Of a DNA stretch of 64,000 nt, positions 25,223-35,421 are shown piece by piece; within the stretch, counting starts at the first letter, position 1, and the number at the start of each line of letters is the position of its first letter. The notes beneath the pieces were generated by a model. That model was given only the letters and a program-made list of their open reading frames with translations, was not told where the DNA came from and ran no database searches. The stretch lies in assembly GCA_035285585.1 (NCBI GenBank), contig JAYKGU010000213.1:1-64000 (forward strand). Reading direction: 5' to 3'. The position numbers were made by a program, and so were the translations under genes. The DNA comes from JAYKGU01 sp035285585 (GTDB lineage Bacteria; Cyanobacteriota; Cyanobacteriia; CAKZMO01).

Positions 25223-28200
25223 ATGCAAAAATTTTCTAGCCTCATCGATTTAATTCGATATCGAGCACAGCACCAGCCCGAACAGATTGTCTTTACATTC
25301 TTACGCGACGGGGAAGTCGAACTAGGGCGCTTAACGTATCGAGAGTTAGACCGACAGGCACGGGCGATCGCCGCCACCCTCCAATCTCTCAAAACCCTGG
25401 GAGAGCGGGCACTGCTGCTCTATTCCCCCAGCCTGGAATTTATTACGGCTTTTTTTGGCTGTCTCTATGCTCGGGTGCTGGCGGTGCCCGCCTATCCTCC
25501 ACGCCCCAATCAAACCATGACCCGGCTGCGGTCGATCATGACCGACGCCCAGGCGACGGTGGCCCTGTCCACCTCCAATCTGGTGTCTAACTTTAGCAAG
25601 CTGCTGGACCACAACCCAGACTTTGCCGCCCTGCGGTGGGTGGTGACCGACGATTTACCAGGCGCACCCGAACTGGCATGGCAGGCTCCCGACGCCAGCC
25701 TGGACACCCTGGCCTTTTTACAGTACACCTCTGGCTCTACAGGCATTCCCAAGGGCGTGATGGTGAGCCACGGAAATTTGCTCCACAACGCTCAAATTAT
25801 CCAGGAGAGCTTTGAGGAACCCGCCGACAGCATTGGTATGTCCTGGCTACCGCCTTACCATGATATGGGCCTGATTGGCGGCATTCTCCAGCCCATCTAC
25901 ATGGGCACCCGCATGGTGCTAATGTCGCCCGTGAGCTTTTTGCAGCGTCCATTTCGCTGGCTCCAGGCGATTTCCCACTACCGGGCCACCACCAGCGGCG
26001 GCCCAAATTTTGCCTACGACTTCTGCATCCGCCAAACCACCCCAGAGCAGCGGGCCGATCTGGATCTGAGTAGCTGGACGCTGGCCTTCTCGGGGGCCGA
26101 ACCCGTGCGGGCCGATACCCTGCAGCGGTTTACAGAAATGTTTGCCCCCTGCGGCTTTCGTCCCGAAGCCTTCTATCCCTGCTATGGTATGGCGGAGGCC
26201 ACTTTATTTGTGACCGGGGGCGATCGCACCATTCCCCCTACTCACCTCACCCTCAATGCGACCGCTCTAGAGCAAAACCAGATTGCGATCGCCCATCCCG
26301 CCGATGACACTGCCCGTACCCTGGTAAGCTGCGGCGTGTCCCATCCCAGCCAGCAGGTCGCCATTGTCAACCCAGAAACCCTCTGTCGCTGTGAAGAAAA
26401 CGAGGTGGGGGAAATCTGGGTAAACGGGGAGAGCGTTACCCAGGGCTACTGGCACCGGCCCCAACTCACCCAGGACGCCTTTCGCGCCTGCCTAGCGGAC
26501 GGGGGAGATGGAGAATTTTTGCGATCCGGTGACCTGGGGTTCCTGCGGGACGGTGAGCTGTTCGTGACGGGCCGCCTTAAGGATTTGATTATCATTCGCG
26601 GGCTGAACCACTATCCCCAGGACATTGAGCTAACGGTGGAGCAGTGCCATCCCGCCCTGCGGCTGGGCAACGGGGCGGCGGTATCCGTGGAGGTGGGCGG
26701 TGAGGAACGGCTGGTAATTGTCCAGGAGGTGAAGCGGAGCGCCCTGCGCCGTCTCCAGGTGGCCGACGTGGTCAGCGCCATCCGGCAGGCGGTGGGGGAA
26801 AATCACACCCTCCAGCCCTACGCCGTGCTGCTGTTAAAAACGGGCAGCATCCCCAAAACGTCGAGCGGCAAAATTCAGCGCCATGCCTGTCGGGCCGGAT
26901 TTTTGGCGGGCACCCTGGAGGTGGTGGGGCAGTGGGTCGAATCCTCCCCCACGGCAACGAGTTTGCCCCAGCCCGCTGCCCAACCCGCACCCCTACCGAC
27001 TCCCCCCACCCAGTCCAATGAGGTGCGGGCCATTCAGCGTTGGCTGGCAACCACTCTGGCGGAGCGGCTGGGCCTCGACCCGGAAGCCATTTCCATTGAT
27101 GAACCCTTTGCCCGCTACGGCCTGGACTCGGTGGCGGCGGTGCAGCTCTCTGGGCAGTTGGAAGACTGGCTGGGGCGATCGCTCCCTCCTACCCTGGCCT
27201 ACGACTATCCCACCATCGCTTCCCTGGCGGCCTTCCTCGGCGGCGATGGAGAAGCGGCGGCGGCAACGCTGCACGCGCCAGATGCCGAGGCCTTGACGAC
27301 GGACGAAATTGCCATCGTTGGCCTGGGCTGCCGCTTCCCTGGAGCCGACAATCCAGCAGAGTTCTGGCAGCTCCTGCGGGAGGGGCGTGACGCCATTTCT
27401 CAGGTGGGCGATCGCTGGCAGGGCGATCGCTCCACGCAGATAGGCGGATTTTTGCGCCAGGTTGACCAGTTCGACCCGCAGTTTTTTGGCATCTCCCCCC
27501 GCGAGGCCAGCCGCATGGACCCCCAGCAGCGCCTCCTGCTGGAGGTGAGCTGGGAAGCTCTGGAGTATGCGGGCATTGCCCCAGATTCCCTGGCAGGGTC
27601 GGCAACGGGGGTGTTTTTGGGGGTGAGCAGCAGCGACTATGCCCAGCTCCAGGTCCGGGGAGGGGGCGACGGGCAGGCCGACCCCTACTCCGGCACGGGG
27701 AATGCCCACAGTATTGTGGCCAATCGGCTCTCCTATTTTCTGGATTTGCGGGGGCCATCCCTGGCGGTTGACACCGCCTGCTCCTCCTCTCTGGTGGCAA
27801 TCCATCTGGCCTGCCAGCATCTTCAAAACGGGGAATGTGACCAGGCGATCGCCGGTGGGGTCAACCTCATCCTCGCCCCCGACCTCACCCGCACCTTTGC
27901 CCAGGCGGGGATGCTCTCCCCCGATGCTCGCTGCAAAACCTTCGACGCCAGCGCCAACGGCTATGTACGCGGCGAAGGCTGCGGCGTAGTGATCCTCAAG
28001 CGGCTCTCGGCGGCCCAGCGCGATGGGGATGCGGTGCTGGCGGTGATCAAGGGTTCGGCGGTAAACCAGGATGGGCGCAGCAATGGCCTTACTGCCCCCA
28101 ACGGCCCGGCACAGCAGGCGGTGATTCGTCAGGCACTGCGGCGGGCGGGGATTACCCCCGACCAGGTGAGCTATGTGGATGCCCACGGCACGGGCACCGA

Positions 28201-31200
28201 GTTGGGCGACCCGATTGAGCTGAATGCCCTGAAGACGGTGCTGGTGCAGGGGCGGCAGGCTGATGCCCCCTGCTGGATTGGCTCGGTGAAGACCAATATC
28301 GGGCATCTGGAGGCCGCCGCTGGTATTGCTGGGCTAATCAAGGTGGTGCTGGCCCTCCAGCATGGGGAAATCCCGCCCCACTTACATTTCCAGACGCCTA
28401 ACCCCCATGCGTCTCTCGATCAGACGTCCCTCGCCATCCCCACCCAGCGGCAGCCCTGGACGGTGACCTCCGAGAGTCGGATTGCTGGCGTCAGTTCCTT
28501 TGGCTTTGGTGGTACCAATGCCCATATGGTGGTGGCCGCTGCGCCGCCGGTGGCCGAGTCGCTGCCGTCCAGCGGTGCGCTTCCCTCCACGACAGCCATC
28601 CCCGCAGCTTTGACGCCCCACCCCACCGCCCATTTGTTTACCCTTTCCGCGAAAAGCGCCCCAGCCCTGCGGGATCTGGCCCGCCGCTATGAAACCTTCC
28701 TTAATCGCCATCCTGAAGCCTCCCTGACGGACGTATGTGGCACCGCCAATACGGGGCGCGCTCACCTCAGCCATCGGCTAGCGGTGGTGGCCGAGTCGCG
28801 CGATCGCCTGCAGGAGCGGCTGCTGGACTTTATCAGCCAGGACGATGGGGAACTCCAGTCGGGATCAGCGAAGGCGATCGCCCACGGTACGGTGCAGGCT
28901 GGCTCCCCACCCAGGCTGGCGTTTTTGTTCACGGGGCAGGGGTCTCAGTATGTCAACATGGGGCACGAGCTGTATGAGACGCAGCCCGTTTTTCGACAGG
29001 CCCTGGATCAGTGCGACCGGCTGCTGCGATCGCATCTGGCAGTTCCCCTGCTGGAGGTGCTCTATCCCACCGATGGGCGACCAACGGGACTGCTGGATCA
29101 GACCGCCTACACCCAACCCGCCCTATTTGCCCTGGAGTATGCCCTGGCGCAGCTCTGGCAATCCTGGGGGATTTTCCCCGACTACGTCATGGGCCACAGC
29201 GTCGGGGAGTATGTGGCGGCCTGTGTGGCGGGGGTCTTTAGCCTGGAAGATGGCCTGCGGCTGATTGCCGAGCGATCGCGCCTGATGCAGGCCTTGCCCA
29301 GCACTGGCACGATGGTGGTGGCCTTTGCCACCGCTGACCAGGTGGCCGAAATTTTGGAGGCCAAGGGGCAGCAGGCGGACATTGCGGCGATCAACGGTGC
29401 AGAAAATACGGTGATTTCTGGCGAGGGAGGGGCGATCGCCCGCCTGGTAGCGCAACTGACGGAAATGGGCATCCAAACCAAGCCGCTGCAAGTCTCCCAC
29501 GCCTTCCACTCGCCCCTGATGGAGCCGATGCTGGCCGAGTTTGAGGCGATCGCCCGCACCGTTGCCTACCGAACGCCCGTGCTGCCCGTGGTGTCTAACG
29601 TGACGGGCACCCTCATTGGCGAAGAAATTGCCCAGGCCGACTACTGGTGTCGCCACATCCGCCAGCCCGTCCAGTTTGCCGCTGGGCTGAACGCCCTGGA
29701 CGAGGCAGGTTGCCAGGTTTTTCTGGAGGTGGGGCCGCAGCCGGTGCTCTTAGGCATGGGGCGGCGGTGTCTGGGCGATCGCTCCAACAAGCGCGCCTGG
29801 CTTCCCAGCCTGCGGGAGGGGCGCTCCGACTGGGCGCAACTGCTCCAGAGCGTGGGCAAACTTTATGTTCAGGGGCTACCGATTCGCTGGACGGCCCTGG
29901 ATACGCGCCCCGTTCGCCGCCGTCTGACGGATCTGCCCACCTACCCGTGGCAGCGGCAGCGCTACTGGTTTGCTGATACCTGGGAGGGACAGCCTGCCCC
30001 AACGACCGTCCAAACCGACATCCAATCCCTGCTCTACGAACTCCAGTGGCGGCCCCAATCCCGTCCGGAGCCGCAGCTCCTGACCAAAACCGGAGCCTGG
30101 CTCATCTGGGCCGACCAGCCGGAGGCGATCGCGTCCCTGGCGGCTGATTTGCGCCAGCGGGGGCAAAGGGTTTTGCAGGTGTCATCTGGGGCGAGCTATT
30201 GCCAGGATTCCCCCACCTCCTGGCGCATTGACCCGTCGAATATGCACCAGTGGGGACAGGTTTTTCGGGCAGTTCAGTCGCTGTTGGACACCCCTGACTC
30301 GCCACAATTAGGGCTGGTGTATCTGGAAAACGGGGGCGCTACCCAGGAGGCTGAGCCAGATCGGGTCGCGCTCCAGTCGGGGCAGCGGGTATTGGCCTTG
30401 CTGCACGCCCTGCTGGAAACGCCCTTTTCCCAGCCCGCTAAGCTGTGGCTGGTGACGCGGCGGGCGATCGCCCTCCACCCAGATACCTCGGTGAACTGGA
30501 CAGGGGCGGCCCTCTGGGGGCTGGGCAGGGTCATTGCCCTGGAGCATCCTGACCTGTGGGGCGGCCTGATTGATTGGGCTGACGACGCTGCGATGGGGGC
30601 GATCGCCCCCGATCTGCTGGCCCCGGATGGGGAAACCCAACTGGCTTTTGCGGGTCAGCAGCGCTACGTAGCCCGCCTGACCCGCAGCCTGTGGCAGCCT
30701 GTGATGCCCGCCGCTCCAGTCTTACCCCAGGATAACCAGGCCACTTATCTGATCACTGGAGGTCTGGGGGCGCTGGGGCTGACCGTGGCCCAGGCATTGG
30801 TTGACCAGGGGGCGGCCCATGTAACCCTGATTGGTCGCCGTAAACCTTCGGCCCAGGCCCAGGCAAAGCTGCGGCAGCTTGAGCAGGCGGGGGGCGCATT
30901 CCTGGTGCTGCAGGCCGATGTCGCCCAGCAGGATGAGCTGGCCCAGGTCTTGGCGACCCTGCGGGCGTCGGGGCTGCGGCTGCGGGGTGTTGTCCATGCG
31001 GCGGGCGTTTTAGAGGATGGGGTGCTGGCCCACCAGACGGCGGCACAGTTCGAGCGGGTCTTTATCCCGAAGGTCAGGGGCGCGCTTCACCTGCATCGCC
31101 TCACCCAGGATCAGCCCCTGGATTTCTTTATGCTGTTTTCCTCGGCGGCGGCGCTGCTGGGGTCGCCAGGGCAGGGCAACTATGCCGCTGCCAATGCGGT

Positions 31201-33700
31201 GTTAGATGCGATCGCCCACCACCGCCGCGCCCAGGGACTCCCTGCCACGACCCTCAACTGGGGGGCCTGGGCAACCGCTGGCATGGCGGATCAGGAGCAT
31301 CGTCTGCGGCAGATGGCCCTGCGGGGCATGGACGCCCTTACCCCCGACCAGGGTGTGCAGGTGTTGACGGCCCTGCTGGGTTTGCCGGAGGGCGATCGCC
31401 CCATCCAGTTGGGAATCTGCGCGGCCCGCTGGGAGCGAGTGCTGGCGGCGCTGCCCGGCGACCGTCCGCCGACCTATCTCCTGGATGTGGTCAGCGGGGG
31501 CATTCCGGGTTCCCCGGTAGGGGCCTTCCCGCCGTCTCCTTCGCCAGACAATAAGGATGTGCAGGCAGCGATCGCCCCCCTCATCCACCAGTCTCAGCCG
31601 GAGCGGGAAGCCTTTTTTGTGGCCTATTTGCGGCGGCAGGTGGCGGCGGTGCTCCAGCTTGCGGTTGACCAGGTGCCCACGGACGGCAATCTGATGGATC
31701 TGGGGCTGGATTCCCTGATGGTGATGGAGGCCATCAACCAGATTCGGCAAGACTTTCAGATTCTGCTCTACCCCCGCGAGTTCTACGAACGTCCCCGCAT
31801 TGAGACGCTGGCGACCTATCTCGCTGCCGAAGTCGCCCGGATTCATGGGCCATCCTCCCAGCCCTTACCCGCAAGTAACCCTGCCCTGGATATCACGTCA
31901 CGGCTGGTGCCGCCCTCGCCCAGGGTAGTGCCCACAGGGTCTGCAACGCTCCCCAAGGCCGCCTTTATCCTCTCCAGCCCCCGCTCCGGCTCGACTCTGT
32001 TGCGGGTAATGCTGGCGGGCCATCCCAACCTGTTTGCCGCACCAGAGCTGCATTTGCTGCCCTTTGCCACCATGGGCGATCGCCACCATCACCTGGGCCA
32101 ATCCCACCTGGGGGAAGGCTTGCAGCGATCGCTGATGGCCCTCAAAGGTCTGGATGCCGCTGCCAGCGAGGCGGTGGTGCAGGACTGGGTGAATCGGAAT
32201 CTGGCGATCGCCGATGTCTACGCGATGCTGCAAGACTTTGCGGGCGATCGCCTGGTGGTGGACAAATCCCCCACCTACGCCATGAACCCGGATGTGCTGC
32301 ACCACGCGGAGGCGATTTTCGCGGGGGCGAAGTATGTGCACCTGGTGCGCCACCCCTACGCCGTGATTGAGTCCTTCGTGCGCATGCGCATGGATAAGCT
32401 GCTGGGGGCGGCGGCGGCCAATCCCTATGCCCTGGCGGAAACCATCTGGGCGCAGAGTAACCAGAACATCCTGACCTTTGGTGAAGGGCTGGGGACGCGC
32501 TACCATCCTGTGCGCTATGAAGACCTGGTGCGGGAGCCGCAAAAGATTCTGGCCCAGATTTGCGACTTTCTGGAGATTCCCTTCGACCCGTCGCTGCTAG
32601 ATCCGTATCAGGGCGATCGCCTCACGGACGGCATCCACGCCAAATCCCTGGCGGTGGGTGACCCCAACTTCCAGCAGCACCACCAGATCGAGCCTGACCT
32701 GGCCGATGCCTGGCGCACCCTGGAACTGCCCCACCGCCTGTCTACCTCGACCCAGGAGCTGGCGGCCCAGATGGGTTACCTACTGCCCCACGAGGCGATC
32801 TCCCCTCCCCCCGCTGTTCCTGCCCCCGCGAAGGAAATTCAAATGACGGAAACCCCCATCGAGGTGCAGGGGCTGTCCCTGAATCTCTGCACCTGGGGCA
32901 AGGACACCGACCCGCTGATTCTTTGCCTGCACGGCATTTTGGAGCAGGGGGCGGTGTGGCATCCCGTGGGCCAAACCCTAGCGGCTCAGGGCTATCGGGT
33001 GGTCGCTCCCGATCTGCGGGGCCATGGGCGCTCGGCCCACGGTCACACCTATCACCTGCTGGACTTTTTGGGGGATGTGGACGCCCTGGTGCGCCACCTC
33101 ACGGACGCCCCCTTCACCCTGGTGGGCCACTCCATGGGGTCGGTGATTGCCGCCCTGTATGCCAGTGCGCGATCGCCCCAGGTGCAGTCCCTCGTGCTGG
33201 TGGAGACGGTGCTGCCTGCTGCCGAACGGTTTAATCCGGCGGAACAGCTAGCAGTACATCTGGATTATCTGACCTCGCCCCCGGCCCATCCCGTATTTGC
33301 CGACGTAGCCACTGCCGCCCGGCGTCTCCAGCAGGCTACCCCGGCCCTGACCGCATCCCTGGCCCTGACTCTGGCAGAGCGTATCTGTCAACCCTGCGAG
33401 GGAGGAGTTTGCTGGCGCTGGGATGCGAAGCTGCGCAGCCGCTCGGGACTGGGCTTCCCCAGCTTTCCCTTGGGGCGGAATGCCTATCTGGGGATGCTGG
33501 AGCAGCTCGCCATGCCCGTAACCCTAGTGACGGGCGATCGCAGCGAATTCAACCGTCCAGAAGACCTGACGGCCCTCCTGGCGGCCCTCCCTGCGGCGGC
33601 GCATCGGGTTCTACCGGGCGGTCACCACCTGCCCATTGACGCCCCAGACGGTCTTGCGGATAGTATTCTCAGTGCCGTCCGCCGCCCTGAGGGCTTGTAA
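25223..33700 (+). CDS. ols: Olefin synthase (FAAL-ACP-KS-AT-KR-ACP-ST-TE polyketide synthase)
   Basis: Multidomain type I polyketide synthase making terminal alkenes from fatty acids. Numbered from the ATG at 25223 (AGG 5 nt upstream; ATG 25166 also possible): fatty-acyl-AMP ligase about 1-590 (YTSGSTGIPKG near 166); ACP1, Ser about 635 (GLDSV); ketosynthase from about 694, Cys853 in DTACSSS, then DAHGTGT and KTNIGH; acyltransferase, Ser1326 in GHSVGEY with HAFHS, pointing to malonyl-CoA; ketoreductase from about 1840 (TGGLGALG), Tyr about 1986; ACP2, Ser2164; PAPS-dependent sulfotransferase from about 2247 (SSPRSGSTLLR); thioesterase, Ser2637 in GHSMGS, GGHH at the end. This order and the length of 2,825 match the Ols enzyme of Synechococcus sp. 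PCC 7002. The acyl chain is activated, extended by two carbons, reduced, sulfated, then released with decarboxylation and sulfate loss. All active-site residues checked are intact. Confidence 0.95.
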   Translation: MQKFSSLIDLIRYRAQHQPEQIVFTFLRDGEVELGRLTYRELDRQARAIAATLQSLKTLGERALLLYSPSLEFITAFFGCLYARVLAVPAYPPRPNQTMTRLRSIMTDAQATVALSTSNLVSNFSKLLDHNPDFAALRWVVTDDLPGAPELAWQAPDASLDTLAFLQYTSGSTGIPKGVMVSHGNLLHNAQIIQESFEEPADSIGMSWLPPYHDMGLIGGILQPIYMGTRMVLMSPVSFLQRPFRWLQAISHYRATTSGGPNFAYDFCIRQTTPEQRADLDLSSWTLAFSGAEPVRADTLQRFTEMFAPCGFRPEAFYPCYGMAEATLFVTGGDRTIPPTHLTLNATALEQNQIAIAHPADDTARTLVSCGVSHPSQQVAIVNPETLCRCEENEVGEIWVNGESVTQGYWHRPQLTQDAFRACLADGGDGEFLRSGDLGFLRDGELFVTGRLKDLIIIRGLNHYPQDIELTVEQCHPALRLGNGAAVSVEVGGEERLVIVQEVKRSALRRLQVADVVSAIRQAVGENHTLQPYAVLLLKTGSIPKTSSGKIQRHACRAGFLAGTLEVVGQWVESSPTATSLPQPAAQPAPLPTPPTQSNEVRAIQRWLATTLAERLGLDPEAISIDEPFARYGLDSVAAVQLSGQLEDWLGRSLPPTLAYDYPTIASLAAFLGGDGEAAAATLHAPDAEALTTDEIAIVGLGCRFPGADNPAEFWQLLREGRDAISQVGDRWQGDRSTQIGGFLRQVDQFDPQFFGISPREASRMDPQQRLLLEVSWEALEYAGIAPDSLAGSATGVFLGVSSSDYAQLQVRGGGDGQADPYSGTGNAHSIVANRLSYFLDLRGPSLAVDTACSSSLVAIHLACQHLQNGECDQAIAGGVNLILAPDLTRTFAQAGMLSPDARCKTFDASANGYVRGEGCGVVILKRLSAAQRDGDAVLAVIKGSAVNQDGRSNGLTAPNGPAQQAVIRQALRRAGITPDQVSYVDAHGTGTELGDPIELNALKTVLVQGRQADAPCWIGSVKTNIGHLEAAAGIAGLIKVVLALQHGEIPPHLHFQTPNPHASLDQTSLAIPTQRQPWTVTSESRIAGVSSFGFGGTNAHMVVAAAPPVAESLPSSGALPSTTAIPAALTPHPTAHLFTLSAKSAPALRDLARRYETFLNRHPEASLTDVCGTANTGRAHLSHRLAVVAESRDRLQERLLDFISQDDGELQSGSAKAIAHGTVQAGSPPRLAFLFTGQGSQYVNMGHELYETQPVFRQALDQCDRLLRSHLAVPLLEVLYPTDGRPTGLLDQTAYTQPALFALEYALAQLWQSWGIFPDYVMGHSVGEYVAACVAGVFSLEDGLRLIAERSRLMQALPSTGTMVVAFATADQVAEILEAKGQQADIAAINGAENTVISGEGGAIARLVAQLTEMGIQTKPLQVSHAFHSPLMEPMLAEFEAIARTVAYRTPVLPVVSNVTGTLIGEEIAQADYWCRHIRQPVQFAAGLNALDEAGCQVFLEVGPQPVLLGMGRRCLGDRSNKRAWLPSLREGRSDWAQLLQSVGKLYVQGLPIRWTALDTRPVRRRLTDLPTYPWQRQRYWFADTWEGQPAPTTVQTDIQSLLYELQWRPQSRPEPQLLTKTGAWLIWADQPEAIASLAADLRQRGQRVLQVSSGASYCQDSPTSWRIDPSNMHQWGQVFRAVQSLLDTPDSPQLGLVYLENGGATQEAEPDRVALQSGQRVLALLHALLETPFSQPAKLWLVTRRAIALHPDTSVNWTGAALWGLGRVIALEHPDLWGGLIDWADDAAMGAIAPDLLAPDGETQLAFAGQQRYVARLTRSLWQPVMPAAPVLPQDNQATYLITGGLGALGLTVAQALVDQGAAHVTLIGRRKPSAQAQAKLRQLEQAGGAFLVLQADVAQQDELAQVLATLRASGLRLRGVVHAAGVLEDGVLAHQTAAQFERVFIPKVRGALHLHRLTQDQPLDFFMLFSSAAALLGSPGQGNYAAANAVLDAIAHHRRAQGLPATTLNWGAWATAGMADQEHRLRQMALRGMDALTPDQGVQVLTALLGLPEGDRPIQLGICAARWERVLAALPGDRPPTYLLDVVSGGIPGSPVGAFPPSPSPDNKDVQAAIAPLIHQSQPEREAFFVAYLRRQVAAVLQLAVDQVPTDGNLMDLGLDSLMVMEAINQIRQDFQILLYPREFYERPRIETLATYLAAEVARIHGPSSQPLPASNPALDITSRLVPPSPRVVPTGSATLPKAAFILSSPRSGSTLLRVMLAGHPNLFAAPELHLLPFATMGDRHHHLGQSHLGEGLQRSLMALKGLDAAASEAVVQDWVNRNLAIADVYAMLQDFAGDRLVVDKSPTYAMNPDVLHHAEAIFAGAKYVHLVRHPYAVIESFVRMRMDKLLGAAAANPYALAETIWAQSNQNILTFGEGLGTRYHPVRYEDLVREPQKILAQICDFLEIPFDPSLLDPYQGDRLTDGIHAKSLAVGDPNFQQHHQIEPDLADAWRTLELPHRLSTSTQELAAQMGYLLPHEAISPPPAVPAPAKEIQMTETPIEVQGLSLNLCTWGKDTDPLILCLHGILEQGAVWHPVGQTLAAQGYRVVAPDLRGHGRSAHGHTYHLLDFLGDVDALVRHLTDAPFTLVGHSMGSVIAALYASARSPQVQSLVLVETVLPAAERFNPAEQLAVHLDYLTSPPAHPVFADVATAARRLQQATPALTASLALTLAERICQPCEGGVCWRWDAKLRSRSGLGFPSFPLGRNAYLGMLEQLAMPVTLVTGDRSEFNRPEDLTALLAALPAAAHRVLPGGHHLPIDAPDGLADSILSAVRRPEGL

Positions 33701-33727
33701 GAAGTGTTTCATGAGGGTTTCCTGACG

Positions 33728-34669
33728 ATGCGCGATCGCCCCTATCAGCTCCTGTGGGAAATTCCCCTGGCTGTTCTGTCCTTCCTGTTTTTCAAGGTGA
33801 TGAAGGCCGTCATTGGTGTTCTTTACCTGGCCTTTCTCCAGCTCAATCCGGCGAAGGCCACCCAGTGGCGGGTGCTGTCGGCGGAAACCCTGGCGTCGCC
33901 CCTGAGTCTGCCCGTCCTCATGACCAAAGGCCCCCGCTGGAATACCCACGCCATCATCGGCACCGCTGGCCCCTTCCCGGTCAGCCACACCCTGGCCCTG
34001 GATGGGGAAACGATCCGGGCCTCGGCGGCGTCCTGGACGGCGGCAATTTACACCTATCCGGGCTACCGCACCGTGGGCACCCTCGGTTCCCTCAGCGGTC
34101 AGGGGGAGCAACTGACGCTGCTCCCCGGTCGCTACTCGGTGGGGCTGCGCTATTACAACTGGCGGGACACGGTGGTGATGCCATCCATTTCGGTGGACGG
34201 GGAGGAGCGCATTCCCGCCCAGGCGGTTTCCCCCAAGGTAAACGCGTTCTATGGGAAGCTGGCTGAGCGGAAAAGCTGGTTTTACCAGGCGCTGCACTAC
34301 TATGTCTACACCCTGCTCAAGCTGCGCCGCTGGCTACCAGAGGGCTTTGTGCAGCGCGAGTATCTGCCCGTGGGTGCCCCTGAGACGGCCTTCCTCTATG
34401 GGGCGATCGCCCCCGGTCATACCCTCCGGCTCCACCTCCAGCCTCCCCTGCTGGAGCAATACGACACCTATCTGACCCTCTACAACCGGGCCAGTCTGCC
34501 CCTGTTTTGGGAACAGCTCCGCTCCCCCGACTACGCCAGCCCACTCCTGCCCAATGACGGCACTTATCTTTTGCGCATTCGCCCCAAACCAGGCAGCTCT
34601 CCTGATGCAGCCGAAAATGCGCCCCTGGCCTTTTCCCCTGACTGGATCACCATCACCACCCAGCCATGA
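33728..34669 (+). CDS. DUF6208 family protein
   Basis: A 313-residue protein, start at the ATG at 33728 with GAGGG upstream, 27 bp after the olefin synthase stop. One or two N-terminal hydrophobic segments (LAVLSFLFFKVMKAVIGVLYLAFL, in two parts) are followed by a soluble part with conserved-looking blocks: LPVLMTKGPRWNTHAIIG, RYSVGLRYYNWRDTV, YYVYTLLKLRRWLPE and YLPVGAPETAFLYG. I recognise these as DUF6208, a cyanobacterial family with no known activity. Its place inside the operon suggests a part in olefin production, transport or membrane placement. The stop overlaps the next start by 4 bp. Confidence 0.8.
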   Translation: MRDRPYQLLWEIPLAVLSFLFFKVMKAVIGVLYLAFLQLNPAKATQWRVLSAETLASPLSLPVLMTKGPRWNTHAIIGTAGPFPVSHTLALDGETIRASAASWTAAIYTYPGYRTVGTLGSLSGQGEQLTLLPGRYSVGLRYYNWRDTVVMPSISVDGEERIPAQAVSPKVNAFYGKLAERKSWFYQALHYYVYTLLKLRRWLPEGFVQREYLPVGAPETAFLYGAIAPGHTLRLHLQPPLLEQYDTYLTLYNRASLPLFWEQLRSPDYASPLLPNDGTYLLRIRPKPGSSPDAAENAPLAFSPDWITITTQP

Positions 34670-35421
34670 GTGACGCGGTTCCCGCCCTGCAGCAAACCTG
34701 GCAGTCGCCGCCCCCGGTGCTTACCTTGAAGGAAAGCGAAGTGCATCTGTGGCAAGCCTCGCTGGATGTCTCCGCTGATCTCCTGACCCAACTGGCCCGA
34801 TCCCTCTCCGCCGACGAGCGCGATCGCGCCAATCGCTTCAAATTTGCCCAGCACCGCCAGGCCTACGTCGCCGCCCGAGGTATCCTGCGGCAGATGCTCG
34901 CCGCTTACCTCCAGGCCAATCCGGCGCACCTGTGCTTTCAGTACGGCGATCGCGGCAAACCTGCCCTGGTGTCGCCCAATCCCTTAAACCTCTCGTTTAA
35001 CCTCTCCCACTCCAACAATCTGGCCCTCTATGCCGTCACCCGCCATGTGCCGGTGGGGGTGGATGTGGAGTGTTTGCGATCGCTCCCCGACGCCGACAAG
35101 CTGGCCGAGCGCTTCTTCACCCCCCAGGAAGCTACCCTGCTCAAAGCAATGGCCGCCGCCGACCGGGAGCGGCTGTTTTTCAAGCTGTGGACCTGCAAGG
35201 AAGCCTATCTGAAGGCCATTGGCGAGGGCATTGCGGGCCTGCACACCGTGGAAATTTCCCTGGGGCTGCCGGTATCGGAACCAGTACTCCGCCTGCCCTA
35301 CGCCCCCCACACCGTCAAAGCCTGGTCGCTGCAGACGCTTGATCTGGGCGATCGCTACCTCGCTGCCCTGGCGGTAAAGCTACCCAAATTCGTTTCCCAG
35401 ACGTTTCGCTTTCCTACCTAG
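34666..35421 (+). CDS. 4'-phosphopantetheinyl transferase (Sfp/HetI type)
   Basis: A 251-residue Sfp-group enzyme that moves phosphopantetheine from CoA to a carrier-protein serine. Motifs: NLSHSNNLALYAVTR, VGVDVECLR (Mg ligands Asp and Glu) and FKLWTCKEAYLKAIGEG, the WxxKEAxxKAxG signature. It starts within the stop of the DUF6208 gene (ATGA overlap), so it is translationally coupled, and the two ACP domains of the olefin synthase are the obvious clients. It may also be the genome's general PPTase, as in many cyanobacteria. The 3' end overlaps the next convergent gene by 8 bp. Confidence 0.92.
   Translation: MSDAVPALQQTWQSPPPVLTLKESEVHLWQASLDVSADLLTQLARSLSADERDRANRFKFAQHRQAYVAARGILRQMLAAYLQANPAHLCFQYGDRGKPALVSPNPLNLSFNLSHSNNLALYAVTRHVPVGVDVECLRSLPDADKLAERFFTPQEATLLKAMAAADRERLFFKLWTCKEAYLKAIGEGIAGLHTVEISLGLPVSEPVLRLPYAPHTVKAWSLQTLDLGDRYLAALAVKLPKFVSQTFRFPT

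Noticed and set aside
26993..28306. Long open frame (437 codons) on the minus strand opposite the ketosynthase region
   Set aside because: It is antisense to conserved KS sequence with the active site intact; the frame is open only because the GC-rich coding strand lacks reverse stops, and its translation is low-complexity.
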